Of a DNA stretch of 29,851 bases, positions 14,304 through 20,590 are shown one piece after another. The DNA is from an uncultured Collinsella sp. (GTDB lineage: Bacteria; Actinomycetota; Coriobacteriia; Coriobacteriales; Coriobacteriaceae), in NCBI GenBank assembly GCA_900541665.1, contig UQKV01000025.1:1-29851 (forward strand). Reading direction: 5' to 3'. Position 1 is the first letter of the stretch. Every line of letters starts with the position of its first letter. The notes below the pieces were generated by a model, which worked only from the letters and a program-made list of their open reading frames with translations, did no database searches and had not been told where the DNA came from. Made by a program: the position numbers and the translations under genes.

Positions 14304-16047
14304 GGTGGACCATCTCCTTGGTAATTCGAACGACATCGGTGACTTCGCTCACCTGCGCAAAAGCGGGCGAGACGGAAGATGCCAGACGGCGCGAGAGTTC
14401 AATAACCTGGGGAGGCTCCACGTAGGCACGCCGCATGAGATCGATGTTCGAGAATAGCTCGTGCGTGCGGCCGCGGTCGAGGATGCGACCGTCGGCCATT
14501 ACCACAATGCGCTCGGCAAAATCCGAGACGACTTCCATATCGTGGCAGACCATGATTACGGCGCAGCCACGCTCGGCCATGGTGCGCACCGTTTCCATGA
14601 CGGTCATGCACTCGCGGTAATCAAGGCCGCTCGTGGGCTCGTCGAGCACGACGATCTTGGGCTCAACCACTACGACGGAGGCAAGCGCCACCATTTGTCG
14701 CTGGCCGCGCGAGAGCGAGAAGGGCGCCTCGTCGGCCGGCAAGCCAAAGCGGTCGATGACGAGTTGAGCACGACGCAGAGCCTCGGCACGGTCCATGCCG
14801 CCAAGCTCCAAGCCAAAGGCGACCTCGTCGAGCACGGTGTCCTTGCAGATCTGGCGGTCGGGGTTTTGGAAGAGGGTCGCGACCTCGCGGGCGATACGGC
14901 TCGTGGGAACGGCTGCGGTATCCAGTCCCGTGACGCGCACGCTGCCCGAGGCGGGCTTAAGCAGGCCTGTGAGCAGTTTGGTGAGCGTGGTCTTGCCGGC
15001 GCCGTTTTGGCCGACGATGCCCACGAGCTCGCCAGGATAGAGCGTCAGGCTAAGGTCATGTACGGCGGCGCCGCCATTGGGATAGGCAAACTCAGCATGG
15101 TCAAAGGTGAGTACGGGTTCGGCGTCCTTGGCATGAGGGCGCAACGACGGTGCATGCGGGGAACCGGCGGGCGCCTGAGCTTCGATGGCCGCGTGTGCGG
15201 GGTCGACGATGCCCGAAATCATGCGCTCGGCCTCATCGACATCCAAGCAGGGGGTACCGCTTACCAGGCCATCGGCCTCGAGGCTATTGAAGATACGCGT
15301 GACGCGAGGGCAGTCGACGCCGATGGCACGGAGCTCGTCGGTATGCGCGAAGACCTCGTGTGGCTCGCCCTGCAGCGCAATTTCGCCATGGTTGAGCACG
15401 AACACGCGGTTGCAGTACTCCGAGAGCAGAGCGACCTTTTGCTCAACGACGACGATGGTGATTCCAAGTACGCGGTTTGCCTCACGCAGCGTCTCGAAGA
15501 CCAATGTGGAGCTGGCGGGGTCGAGTGCCGCGGTGGGCTCGTCGAGAACCAAGACGCGCGGACGCATGGCGAGGATGGCGGCGATGGCTACCTTTTGCTT
15601 CTGTCCGCCCGAGAGGGTTGCGATCTCGCGGTCGCGCAGGTCGCTGATGCCGACGGTCTCGAGCGTTTCGCTCACGCGCTGCTCGATCAGGTCGTGGGGA
15701 ACGCCAAAGTTCTCGAGGCCAAAGAGCATCTCGTCCTCGACGACCGAGGCGACCATCTGCGTGTCGATATCCTGCAGCACGCTGCCGACGATCTGTGACA
15801 CGTCGGTCAGCGAGACCTCGCAGGTGTCATGGCCGTCAACCATGACGGACCCAAAGAACGCGCCGGTGTAGTGGTGGGGCACGGCACCTGACAGGCAGGC
15901 GGCAAGCGTGGACTTGCCGGCGCCCGAGGGCCCGATGATGCCGATGAAATCTCCCTTGTTCACGCTGAGCGAGATGTGGCTGAGCGCCTGCTCGGTCTGC
16001 GTGCCATAGGAGAACGAGACATCGTCGACGTTGATGATCGTTTCCAT
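14296..16047 (-). CDS. ecfA: ECF transporter double ATPase (fused EcfA-EcfA')
   Basis: The 583-residue protein has two complete ABC ATPase domains. Domain 1 (residues 1-245) has Walker A GPSGAGKST, signature LSGGQKQK and Walker B VLVLDEPTAALD. Domain 2 (about 310-560) has GQNGAGKTT, signature LSRGQRQM and VVLDEPTSGLD. A linker rich in Ala and Pro joins them. In many bacteria these are two genes; here they are one polypeptide that could form the A-A' pair on its own. The ATG at 16045-16047 follows GAAAGG. Both nucleotide sites look intact. It lies between the S and T component genes, separated from the S gene by 212 bases of repeats. Confidence 0.92.
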   Translation of the reverse strand: METIINVDDVSFSYGTQTEQALSHISLSVNKGDFIGIIGPSGAGKSTLAACLSGAVPHHYTGAFFGSVMVDGHDTCEVSLTDVSQIVGSVLQDIDTQMVASVVEDEMLFGLENFGVPHDLIEQRVSETLETVGISDLRDREIATLSGGQKQKVAIAAILAMRPRVLVLDEPTAALDPASSTLVFETLREANRVLGITIVVVEQKVALLSEYCNRVFVLNHGEIALQGEPHEVFAHTDELRAIGVDCPRVTRIFNSLEADGLVSGTPCLDVDEAERMISGIVDPAHAAIEAQAPAGSPHAPSLRPHAKDAEPVLTFDHAEFAYPNGGAAVHDLSLTLYPGELVGIVGQNGAGKTTLTKLLTGLLKPASGSVRVTGLDTAAVPTSRIAREVATLFQNPDRQICKDTVLDEVAFGLELGGMDRAEALRRAQLVIDRFGLPADEAPFSLSRGQRQMVALASVVVVEPKIVVLDEPTSGLDYRECMTVMETVRTMAERGCAVIMVCHDMEVVSDFAERIVVMADGRILDRGRTHELFSNIDLMRRAYVEPPQVIELSRRLASSVSPAFAQVSEVTDVVRITKEMVHRG

Positions 16048-16065
16048 GGATACCTTTCATAGTCA

Positions 16066-16109
16066 TTGGGGACGTTCTTACATGGCTAGTCGTTTAAGAA
16101 CGTCCCCAA
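16066..16109. repeat. REP-like perfect 15-bp inverted repeat
   Basis: TTGGGGACGTTCTTA (16066-16080) and its exact complement TAAGAACGTCCCCAA (16095-16109) flank a 14-base loop. The arms resemble REP palindromes mobilised by RAYT transposases in other bacteria. It lies 18 bases upstream of the ecfA start, inside the operon, and has no terminator U run. Confidence 0.7.
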
Positions 16110-16152
16110 GAGCTCGTCGTTTGGGACAGTCTTTGGTGGCGAAGCGCGGAGA

Positions 16153-16253
16153 CGGCTTTACGAGGGGCCCCAGGTTGGCGCGAAAGAGGAGCGAAGCGTA
16201 CTTGGGTACGCGAGCGACGAATGAACGCCAAGATGGGGTGGCTCGTAAAGCCG
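16153..16253. repeat. Copy 2 of the fold-back repeat, complete
   Basis: CGGCTTTACGAG (16153-16164) and CTCGTAAAGCCG (16242-16253) are perfect 12-bp arms. Inside, CCAGGTTGGCG (16170-16180) and CGCCAAGATGG (16226-16236) pair with two mismatches, and the centre GCGTAC/GTACGC forms a hairpin with loop TTGG. The 101 bases thus fold into one long imperfect hairpin. Its inner 50 bases match the left edge of the window at 44 of 50 positions. It ends six bases beyond the stop of the S component gene. Confidence 0.75.
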
Positions 16254-16259
16254 AGCGGG

Positions 16260-16832
16260 TTAGTTGAGCCTAAGGGCCTTCTGGATGGGCAGGTAGAGGG
16301 CGCCGACCAGAATGGCGTTAAAGACGGCGGTCATGGCGACGACGGGCAGCATGGCGGCGGCGAGCTCGCCGACCACGCCGAGCATGGCCATCTTGATGAT
16401 CATGAAGATGACGCCGGAGACAAAGGTGGTCAGGAAGGTTGCGGCAATGGCGATGGCGGGCTTGACCTGACCGTTCTTGCCAGCGGCGTTGACGATGCCG
16501 GCCATGAGCATGGCGGCGATGCCCTCGGCGGCAAAATCGATGAACGGCGAAGTGGTGGTGATCTGGATCACGGCAGCCGAGATGAGGCCAATAACGAGCG
16601 CCTGGCCGATGTTGGGGCGAACGACCAGGATGGTGAGGCAGAAGGCCGAGATGATGAACTCGGGGCTGATCATGCCGCCCGAGATGCCCGAGATGGCCTT
16701 GCCGACGGTGAAGTTGAGGATGAAGCCGGCGGCGAGCAGGATGGCAAGCAGGACGAGGGCGCGGACATCGAGTTTGCCGCGGTCGGCGGTCTGGACGGTG
16801 CGGGGCTGGGTGGCGGCGGTGTTCTGAGACAT
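16260..16832 (-). CDS. ECF transporter S component, probable tryptophan-specific (TrpP-like)
   Basis: The 190-residue membrane protein has a hydrophilic start (to about residue 22) and then about six hydrophobic helices (ALVLLAILLAAGFILNF; SPEFIISAFCLTILVV; NIGQALVIGLISAAVIQ; FAAEGIAAMLMAGIV; and two more). This is the layout of the membrane-embedded substrate-binding subunits of ECF transporters. I chose the ATG at 16830-16832 with GAAAGGA eight bases upstream; a TTG further up lacks support. The pattern SPEF..S...LTILV.....QALVIGLISAAV and FIDF..E recalls TrpP of Firmicutes, and the Trp-codon attenuator directly upstream makes tryptophan the predicted substrate. It is followed by ecfA and ecfT. 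Confidence 0.82.
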   Translation of the reverse strand: MSQNTAATQPRTVQTADRGKLDVRALVLLAILLAAGFILNFTVGKAISGISGGMISPEFIISAFCLTILVVRPNIGQALVIGLISAAVIQITTTSPFIDFAAEGIAAMLMAGIVNAAGKNGQVKPAIAIAATFLTTFVSGVIFMIIKMAMLGVVGELAAAMLPVVAMTAVFNAILVGALYLPIQKALRLN

Positions 16833-16877
16833 GGTGAAAATCCTTTCGGAAGGGGAGTGCAAGAGAAAAGCGGAGGC

Positions 16878-17007
16878 GCGTGATGCGAATGCGATCGGGC
16901 TCGAGATAGAAAAAGGCCCCCGGTCGAAACCGGAGGCCTTCCAATCACCTAGAGCGCAAAAACAGGCGTGAGGGACTCACTGTCGACCGATCGTATTCGC
17001 ATCACGC
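16878..17007 (-). repeat. 21-nt inverted repeat enclosing the attenuator
   Basis: Bases 16987-17007, inside the leader peptide gene directly after its Trp codons, are complementary to bases 16878-16898, which lie between the terminator and the S component start, at 20 of 21 positions (one A-C mismatch). In the full-length RNA these would form a long stem around the terminator region. The 5' arm overlaps the antiterminator strand, so the pairings exclude each other. Confidence 0.85.
16909..16940 (-). terminator. Attenuator terminator of the ECF operon
   Basis: AAGGCCTCCGGT (16940-16929) pairs with ACCGGGGGCCTT (16924-16913) over 12 bp with one G-U pair, around a TTCG tetraloop, and is followed by TTTTTC. 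It is 77 bases before the S component start. TCGGTCGA (16990-16983), at the end of the leader peptide gene, can pair with TCGACCGG (16927-16920), which covers the loop and part of the 3' arm, and would prevent the terminator. Confidence 0.88.
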
Positions 17008-17045
17008 CACCACCAGTTGTTAAGAGACTTCATCGTGTTCTTCAT
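16977..17045 (-). CDS. Tryptophan leader peptide
   Basis: A 22-codon gene begins with ATG (17045-17043) eight bases after a strong AAAGGAG (17060-17054) and ends with TGA (16979-16977). Codons 11-13 are three tandem TGG codons (NNWWWRDA). The stop is 36 bases before the terminator stem. The antiterminator strand covers codons 19-21, so a ribosome stalled at the Trp codons would leave it free, while a ribosome that reaches the stop would cover it and let the terminator form. This is the layout of classical trp attenuation. A hairpin GCATCACG/GCCACC (17068-17049) with GGTGGC/GTGATGC (17011-16999) could also form, leaving the ribosome binding site as a bulge. Confidence 0.9.
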   Translation of the reverse strand: MKNTMKSLNNWWWRDANTIGRQ

Positions 17046-17103
17046 GTCGGTGGCTCCTTTCGTGATGCCATGGCGCGGTCGCACCTAGTTGCTGTTGCGC
17101 TGC

Positions 17104-17153
17104 ACTATAGCACAGCAAAGTGTGTGCGGGGAAATCTTTTTTGAAAAGATTTC
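17104..17153 (-). promoter_or_regulatory. Promoter of the ECF operon and upstream stem
   Basis: TATAGT (17109-17104) is a good -10 box about 60 bases before the leader peptide ATG; no clear -35 box is seen. Upstream, GAAATCTTTT (17131-17140) and AAAAGATTTC (17144-17153) form a perfect 10-bp inverted repeat with a TTG loop, and GCGGG/CCCGC lies next to it. These could be a second terminator for the C69 gene or an operator. Confidence 0.45.
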
Positions 17154-17183
17154 AGGCGGGTTTCCCGCCGGTCAAAAGAGTGG

Positions 17184-17227
17184 GCTGAGCGGGCGAGAGG
17201 CTGCCATTGCTGCCTTGCCCGCTCAGC
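17184..17227 (-). terminator. Terminator of the C69 peptidase gene
   Basis: GCTGAGCGGGC and its complement (17184-17194 and 17217-17227) form a perfect 11-bp stem directly after the gene. A TTTT follows a few bases later on the minus strand, so it is a somewhat imperfect intrinsic terminator. Confidence 0.65.
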
Positions 17228-17234
17228 TAAGACG

Positions 17235-19166
17235 TTACTCCTTATTGCGACGGTAGAGGAAGTAACCGCCCGCGGAGATGACGGCAACGCCAGCGATGGC
17301 GAATGCGGCCACCATGCGGCCATCAAAACGATCGCCAGTGGTGGGCAGGCCGCCCTTGGTGTTCGTCTTGTTAGTGGTTACCGTGGTCGTGGTGTCGGAC
17401 TTGCCAGGCTTCTCAGGCTTGGCGGCCGGCTGCTCGGGCTTAGCGGGCTGCTCGGGAGTGCCAGGCTGCTCAGGAGTGCCGGGCTGATCCGGGGTGACCG
17501 GATCGGTGGCAAGAGCATCCTTGGCGTAGGTGATGGACACCTTGAGGCCGTTGGTCTCGGTGTTCAGGTCGCTTGGGGTAAAGGGCTGGTCGAAGTTTTC
17601 GGCCTTCTGATAGGCGCGCATCTCCTGGAGCAGTGCCTTGCACTTCTTGTAGGTGTTCTCGGTAGCAGCCTTGCCGGCCTTGTTGGCCAGGGCAGTGCGG
17701 CCCTCGGTGGTCGTCTCGGCCAGCATGGCGGCGTCAACTTCCTTGTTCTGCTCGATAAGCTCGTTCTGGAGCGCATCGAGGTAGGCACGGACGCTGACAC
17801 CAAGGGTGTCAGGGTTCTCGAAGCAGAGCGAGCTGATGTCCATAAGGACGTAGTTGATTGAGTTCTCGGGCTCCTCGTTGTACACGACGTCAGTCTGGTT
17901 GCAGTGATCGAAGGAGACGGTCTGATCGCTGAAGTACGGGCTGACCTCAGTTATCAGAGCGGAGTACAACGGGATGGCGACGGAGTACGCGGCGCGGGAG
18001 AGCATTTCCCACTGGATGGTAGCGACTTCGGGGTCATACCCGCGACGAATCTGGAAGAGGTTGATCTCGGTGTTGCGCTCGCTGCCGATGCAATAAACAC
18101 CATCAGTGTTCGCGTTGAGGCCAGGGACGTTCTCGCCGCGGTTGCCAAAGGCACGAATCAGCTCAAAGGTGCTCCAGCCAGACTTGCCAGGCCTGAAGAA
18201 CAGGGGCTGGATTTCGCTGACCATGGCTCCCTTTTGGTCAGGTTTTCCATCCTTCTTTACTGTGATAATGTCGTAATCTGTGCCTTCGGTCAGCTGACTA
18301 CCAAAATAATCGCGGCCTTGCACATAGCGGGACCACTGGTTTACGCCGGAATCGGCGAGGCTTTCGCCATACGTTTGGGCGACATCGAATTTGCCGTCAG
18401 CGGAGTATTTGGCGAAGCCCTTCTCCACGGGCATGGACTCGATGCCCTCGGAGTGTAGGCAGTTCTCGGGGTCATCAAGGTCGACATCGTAGTTGAGGCT
18501 CCCGATATTAGGGTTGAGCGACGCGACGTCGTCAGCGAGCTTCATGGCGATCCACTGATGGGCGGAAAGTGTGGCGAACAGCCAGGTCTCGTTGTTGTCG
18601 GCGATGATGATCTGGTCGTTGGTGCAGACGCCTTGATCATCGATCAGTCTGCCGAGAAGCTCGACGCCCTCGCGGGCCGTGGCGCTCTCGCCCAGGATGA
18701 TGCTGCCGTAACTGTACTCGCCCAGACCTACTTTCTCATCGATGTGGTCTGCTGCATCGGCCTCCTCGTTATAGGAAGTGCTTAGCGTGGCAGAGCAGGA
18801 GACGCCCTTCTCGTTGATTCCGGCCTCGGAATAGGCGTCGGTGCGACCCATCCAGTTGGAGGGGTGGTCGCGTACATAGCTGTAACGATAGGTAGGCTTG
18901 TTCGAAGTGTATTCAAAAGCAGATTCAATCGAGCTGTACTTAAAGCCAGGTTCGTGGGCAGGTTCGATGCCGTAGTGCTTAAGATAGCGCTTGCCAAAGT
19001 CCTCGGCGCGGCCGTAGTACGTATTGCCGTCGGCCGTATAGTTTTTGCCCATGTACATCTGCGTGCAGGCGAGCGCAGATGTCGGCATGGACATGATGGT
19101 TGCAGCTCCAAAGGCGAGGCCTATGCCTAGCTTCTTGAGCGCGTTGACGGGGTGAGTTTTCCTCAT
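17235..19166 (-). CDS. Cell-wall-anchored C69-family dipeptidase
   Basis: The 643-residue protein is a C69 (PepD-type) peptidase. A signal peptide runs to ALA at residue 33, and Cys34 follows at once (SALACTQMYMGK), so signal peptidase cleavage would expose the N-terminal catalytic cysteine of this Ntn-hydrolase family. Further family blocks are NTYYGRAEDFGKRY, GVSCSATLS and NNETWLFATLSAHQW. Pro/Glu/Gln repeats (PEQPGTPEQPG) lead to an LPTTGD sortase signal near residue 607, a membrane helix and a basic tail (RRNKE), so it is linked to the wall. It probably cuts dipeptides outside the cell for uptake. A GGGAGGG site precedes the ATG. No sortase gene is in the window. Confidence 0.92.
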   Translation of the reverse strand: MRKTHPVNALKKLGIGLAFGAATIMSMPTSALACTQMYMGKNYTADGNTYYGRAEDFGKRYLKHYGIEPAHEPGFKYSSIESAFEYTSNKPTYRYSYVRDHPSNWMGRTDAYSEAGINEKGVSCSATLSTSYNEEADAADHIDEKVGLGEYSYGSIILGESATAREGVELLGRLIDDQGVCTNDQIIIADNNETWLFATLSAHQWIAMKLADDVASLNPNIGSLNYDVDLDDPENCLHSEGIESMPVEKGFAKYSADGKFDVAQTYGESLADSGVNQWSRYVQGRDYFGSQLTEGTDYDIITVKKDGKPDQKGAMVSEIQPLFFRPGKSGWSTFELIRAFGNRGENVPGLNANTDGVYCIGSERNTEINLFQIRRGYDPEVATIQWEMLSRAAYSVAIPLYSALITEVSPYFSDQTVSFDHCNQTDVVYNEEPENSINYVLMDISSLCFENPDTLGVSVRAYLDALQNELIEQNKEVDAAMLAETTTEGRTALANKAGKAATENTYKKCKALLQEMRAYQKAENFDQPFTPSDLNTETNGLKVSITYAKDALATDPVTPDQPGTPEQPGTPEQPAKPEQPAAKPEKPGKSDTTTTVTTNKTNTKGGLPTTGDRFDGRMVAAFAIAGVAVISAGGYFLYRRNKE

Positions 19167-19185
19167 TTTCCCTCCCAGCGTGCGA

Positions 19186-19209
19186 AAGCCCTCTGTCGCC
19201 AGAGGGCTT
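19186..19209 (-). promoter_or_regulatory. Strong hairpin just before the C69 ribosome binding site
   Basis: AAGCCCTCTG and CAGAGGGCTT pair perfectly over 10 bp with a four-base loop, ending 20 bases before the start codon. On the minus strand it is followed by only TTT. It may be a leader structure or weak attenuator. Confidence 0.45.
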
Positions 19210-19396
19210 CAGCCAATAAAGACACCCCATTAGCGTAACGAACTGGAAACAATATTCATCTATGAAAGACACTTACTCGATAAGCGTGATGAAATATGCG
19301 ACGAGCGGTTAATTGTACTCAGTTTGTAGCTTTACTTTAATAAAGACGCCCTGTAATTACTGTAGCCGAATAAAGTAGCTGGGAATGCCTGAAATG
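19210..19396. other. AT-rich gene-free region upstream of the C69 gene
   Basis: I see no gene here. The stretch is more AT-rich than its surroundings and must hold the promoter of the C69 gene (minus), but I cannot pick a convincing -35/-10 pair. Confidence 0.5.
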
Positions 19397-19436
19397 AAAA
19401 TCCCCTGCTGTTTGGCAAATGCATAAACAGCAGGGG
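19397..19436 (-). terminator. Terminator of the lipid kinase and small membrane peptide genes
   Basis: TCCCCTGCTGTTT (19401-19413) and AAACAGCAGGGGA (19424-19436) pair perfectly over 13 bp with a ten-base loop. On the minus strand ATTTTCATTT follows. Confidence 0.85.
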
Positions 19437-19472
19437 AGACGATAATTGGATGAATATCATACCAATGTGGAA

Positions 19473-19565
19473 TTACTTCTTCCGGCGGTGGATCACGTTG
19501 ATCGCATAGCCGACGAGCATGGCCAAAACGATGATGATAAAGCCGAGCAGGGGATTGTCGTTCAT
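19473..19565 (-). CDS. 30-residue single-span membrane peptide
   Basis: This small gene encodes a peptide that begins MNDNPLLGF, has one hydrophobic helix (about residues 6-23, GFIIIVLAMLVGYAI) and ends with a basic tail (HRRKK), which predicts an inner, positively charged C terminus. A perfect AGGAGG (19576-19571) lies five bases before the ATG and overlaps the stop codon of the lipid kinase gene, so translation is probably coupled. The strong terminator follows 36 bases after its stop. It is too short to name, but the signals are those of a real gene. Confidence 0.75.
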   Translation of the reverse strand: MNDNPLLGFIIIVLAMLVGYAINVIHRRKK

Positions 19566-19574
19566 AGGGTCCTC

Positions 19575-20492
19575 CTATTTTCCGAGCGGGGAGAATTCGT
19601 CGACGATGAGGTCGAGGCATTGCGGAAGCGCGCGGGCTCCAAAGACGCCCGAATTGCTGGAGATAATCTCGCCATCGAACTGCATGCCCAGCGACGGGGT
19701 GCAGGTGATCTTGGCTTCCTTGGTCTGGATGATCTTGAACTGCGGGCGGCCGAGTACCTTGCCGGCGGGGTCGAGTGCGGCGGTGATCACAGTCGGTAGA
19801 AGCTGCACAGTTTTTACGGGTTCGATGACCGCAATGTCGACCATGCCATCGTTCATACGGCAGTCGGGGAACAGGTTGATGTCGTTTTGGATGACCGAGG
19901 TGTTGCCGGCCATGCAGCAGATGCCGTCGAGCTCCTCGACAATGCCGTCATGCTCAATCGTAAAGTGCGCCACCGTGGGATTGGGCGTGGCGAGCGCGGA
20001 GAGGAAGTAGGCGATCTCGCCGATGTCGTTTTTGGTGGGGGCGGCCTTCATCATGATCTCGGCGTCGAAGCCCGAGCCGGCGATGATGATGAAGCCGTGG
20101 CGCTTCTCGTTGCCGTTCTCGTCGAGCCAAAAGAGCTCGCCCATGTCCACTTTGACCGTGCGACCGGCGCGGCAAGCCTTGGCAAGCGCCGCCGCCTCGG
20201 GGGCATTACCGATGTTGTTGAAGAACAGGCAGGCCGTACCGGAGGGGAAGACGAGCGTGGGGACACCGCATCCGCGCATCTGGTCGAGCACGTTGGAGAC
20301 GGTGCCGTCGCCGCCCGAGACCACCACGCGATCGAATTCGCGCACGTCTGCCACGGCGTCCTCGGGCTCCATGCCATCGCCGATAAAGCGCATCACGACC
20401 TCGTCGCCGCCCTGCGCGAGGGCGTGCGTAAATGCGTAGATTTCATCTGAGCTGGGGCCCGATGCCGGGTTGTGGATGATAAGGCAGCGCAT
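19575..20492 (-). CDS. Diacylglycerol kinase family lipid kinase (DagK/YegS/BmrU type)
   Basis: The 305-residue protein has the catalytic domain of the family: an N-terminal IIHNPASGPSS block, the nucleotide-binding VVSGGDGTVSNVLDQ (GGDGT at about residues 60-64), FPSGTACLFFNNIG, and GSGFDAEIM. The C-terminal half carries the PQFKI...M.FDGE pattern (MQFDGEI) with the catalytic acid region. Such enzymes phosphorylate diacylglycerol or related lipids at the membrane; the exact lipid cannot be told. The ATG at 20490-20492 is preceded by a weak GGGAACG site. It is divergent from rnd and followed by the small membrane peptide gene. Confidence 0.88.
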   Translation of the reverse strand: MRCLIIHNPASGPSSDEIYAFTHALAQGGDEVVMRFIGDGMEPEDAVADVREFDRVVVSGGDGTVSNVLDQMRGCGVPTLVFPSGTACLFFNNIGNAPEAAALAKACRAGRTVKVDMGELFWLDENGNEKRHGFIIIAGSGFDAEIMMKAAPTKNDIGEIAYFLSALATPNPTVAHFTIEHDGIVEELDGICCMAGNTSVIQNDINLFPDCRMNDGMVDIAVIEPVKTVQLLPTVITAALDPAGKVLGRPQFKIIQTKEAKITCTPSLGMQFDGEIISSNSGVFGARALPQCLDLIVDEFSPLGK

Positions 20493-20590
20493 ACTTACGT
20501 TCCCGTTCTGTGACTAACCGAGTATAGTTGTAAGGCAATGCCGATATCCTACCCGTGTTTTTCGGGCCTAACCTTATTCGATGGGTTGAT

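Noticed and set aside
14461..15798. Long open frame on the plus strand opposite the double ATPase
   Set aside because: The minus strand carries two complete ABC ATPase domains; the plus frame is open only because of the high GC content.
16878..17007. Terminal inverted repeats of a small transposon
   Set aside because: The 5' arm is part of the leader gene and the enclosed DNA is the attenuator itself, with no sign of target duplication; a regulatory role is more likely, though an old inverted duplication is not excluded.
17430..17487. Short tandem repeats as a CRISPR or other DNA-level repeat
   Set aside because: They are Pro/Glu/Gln codon repeats in the wall-spanning stalk of the C69 peptidase and are in frame.
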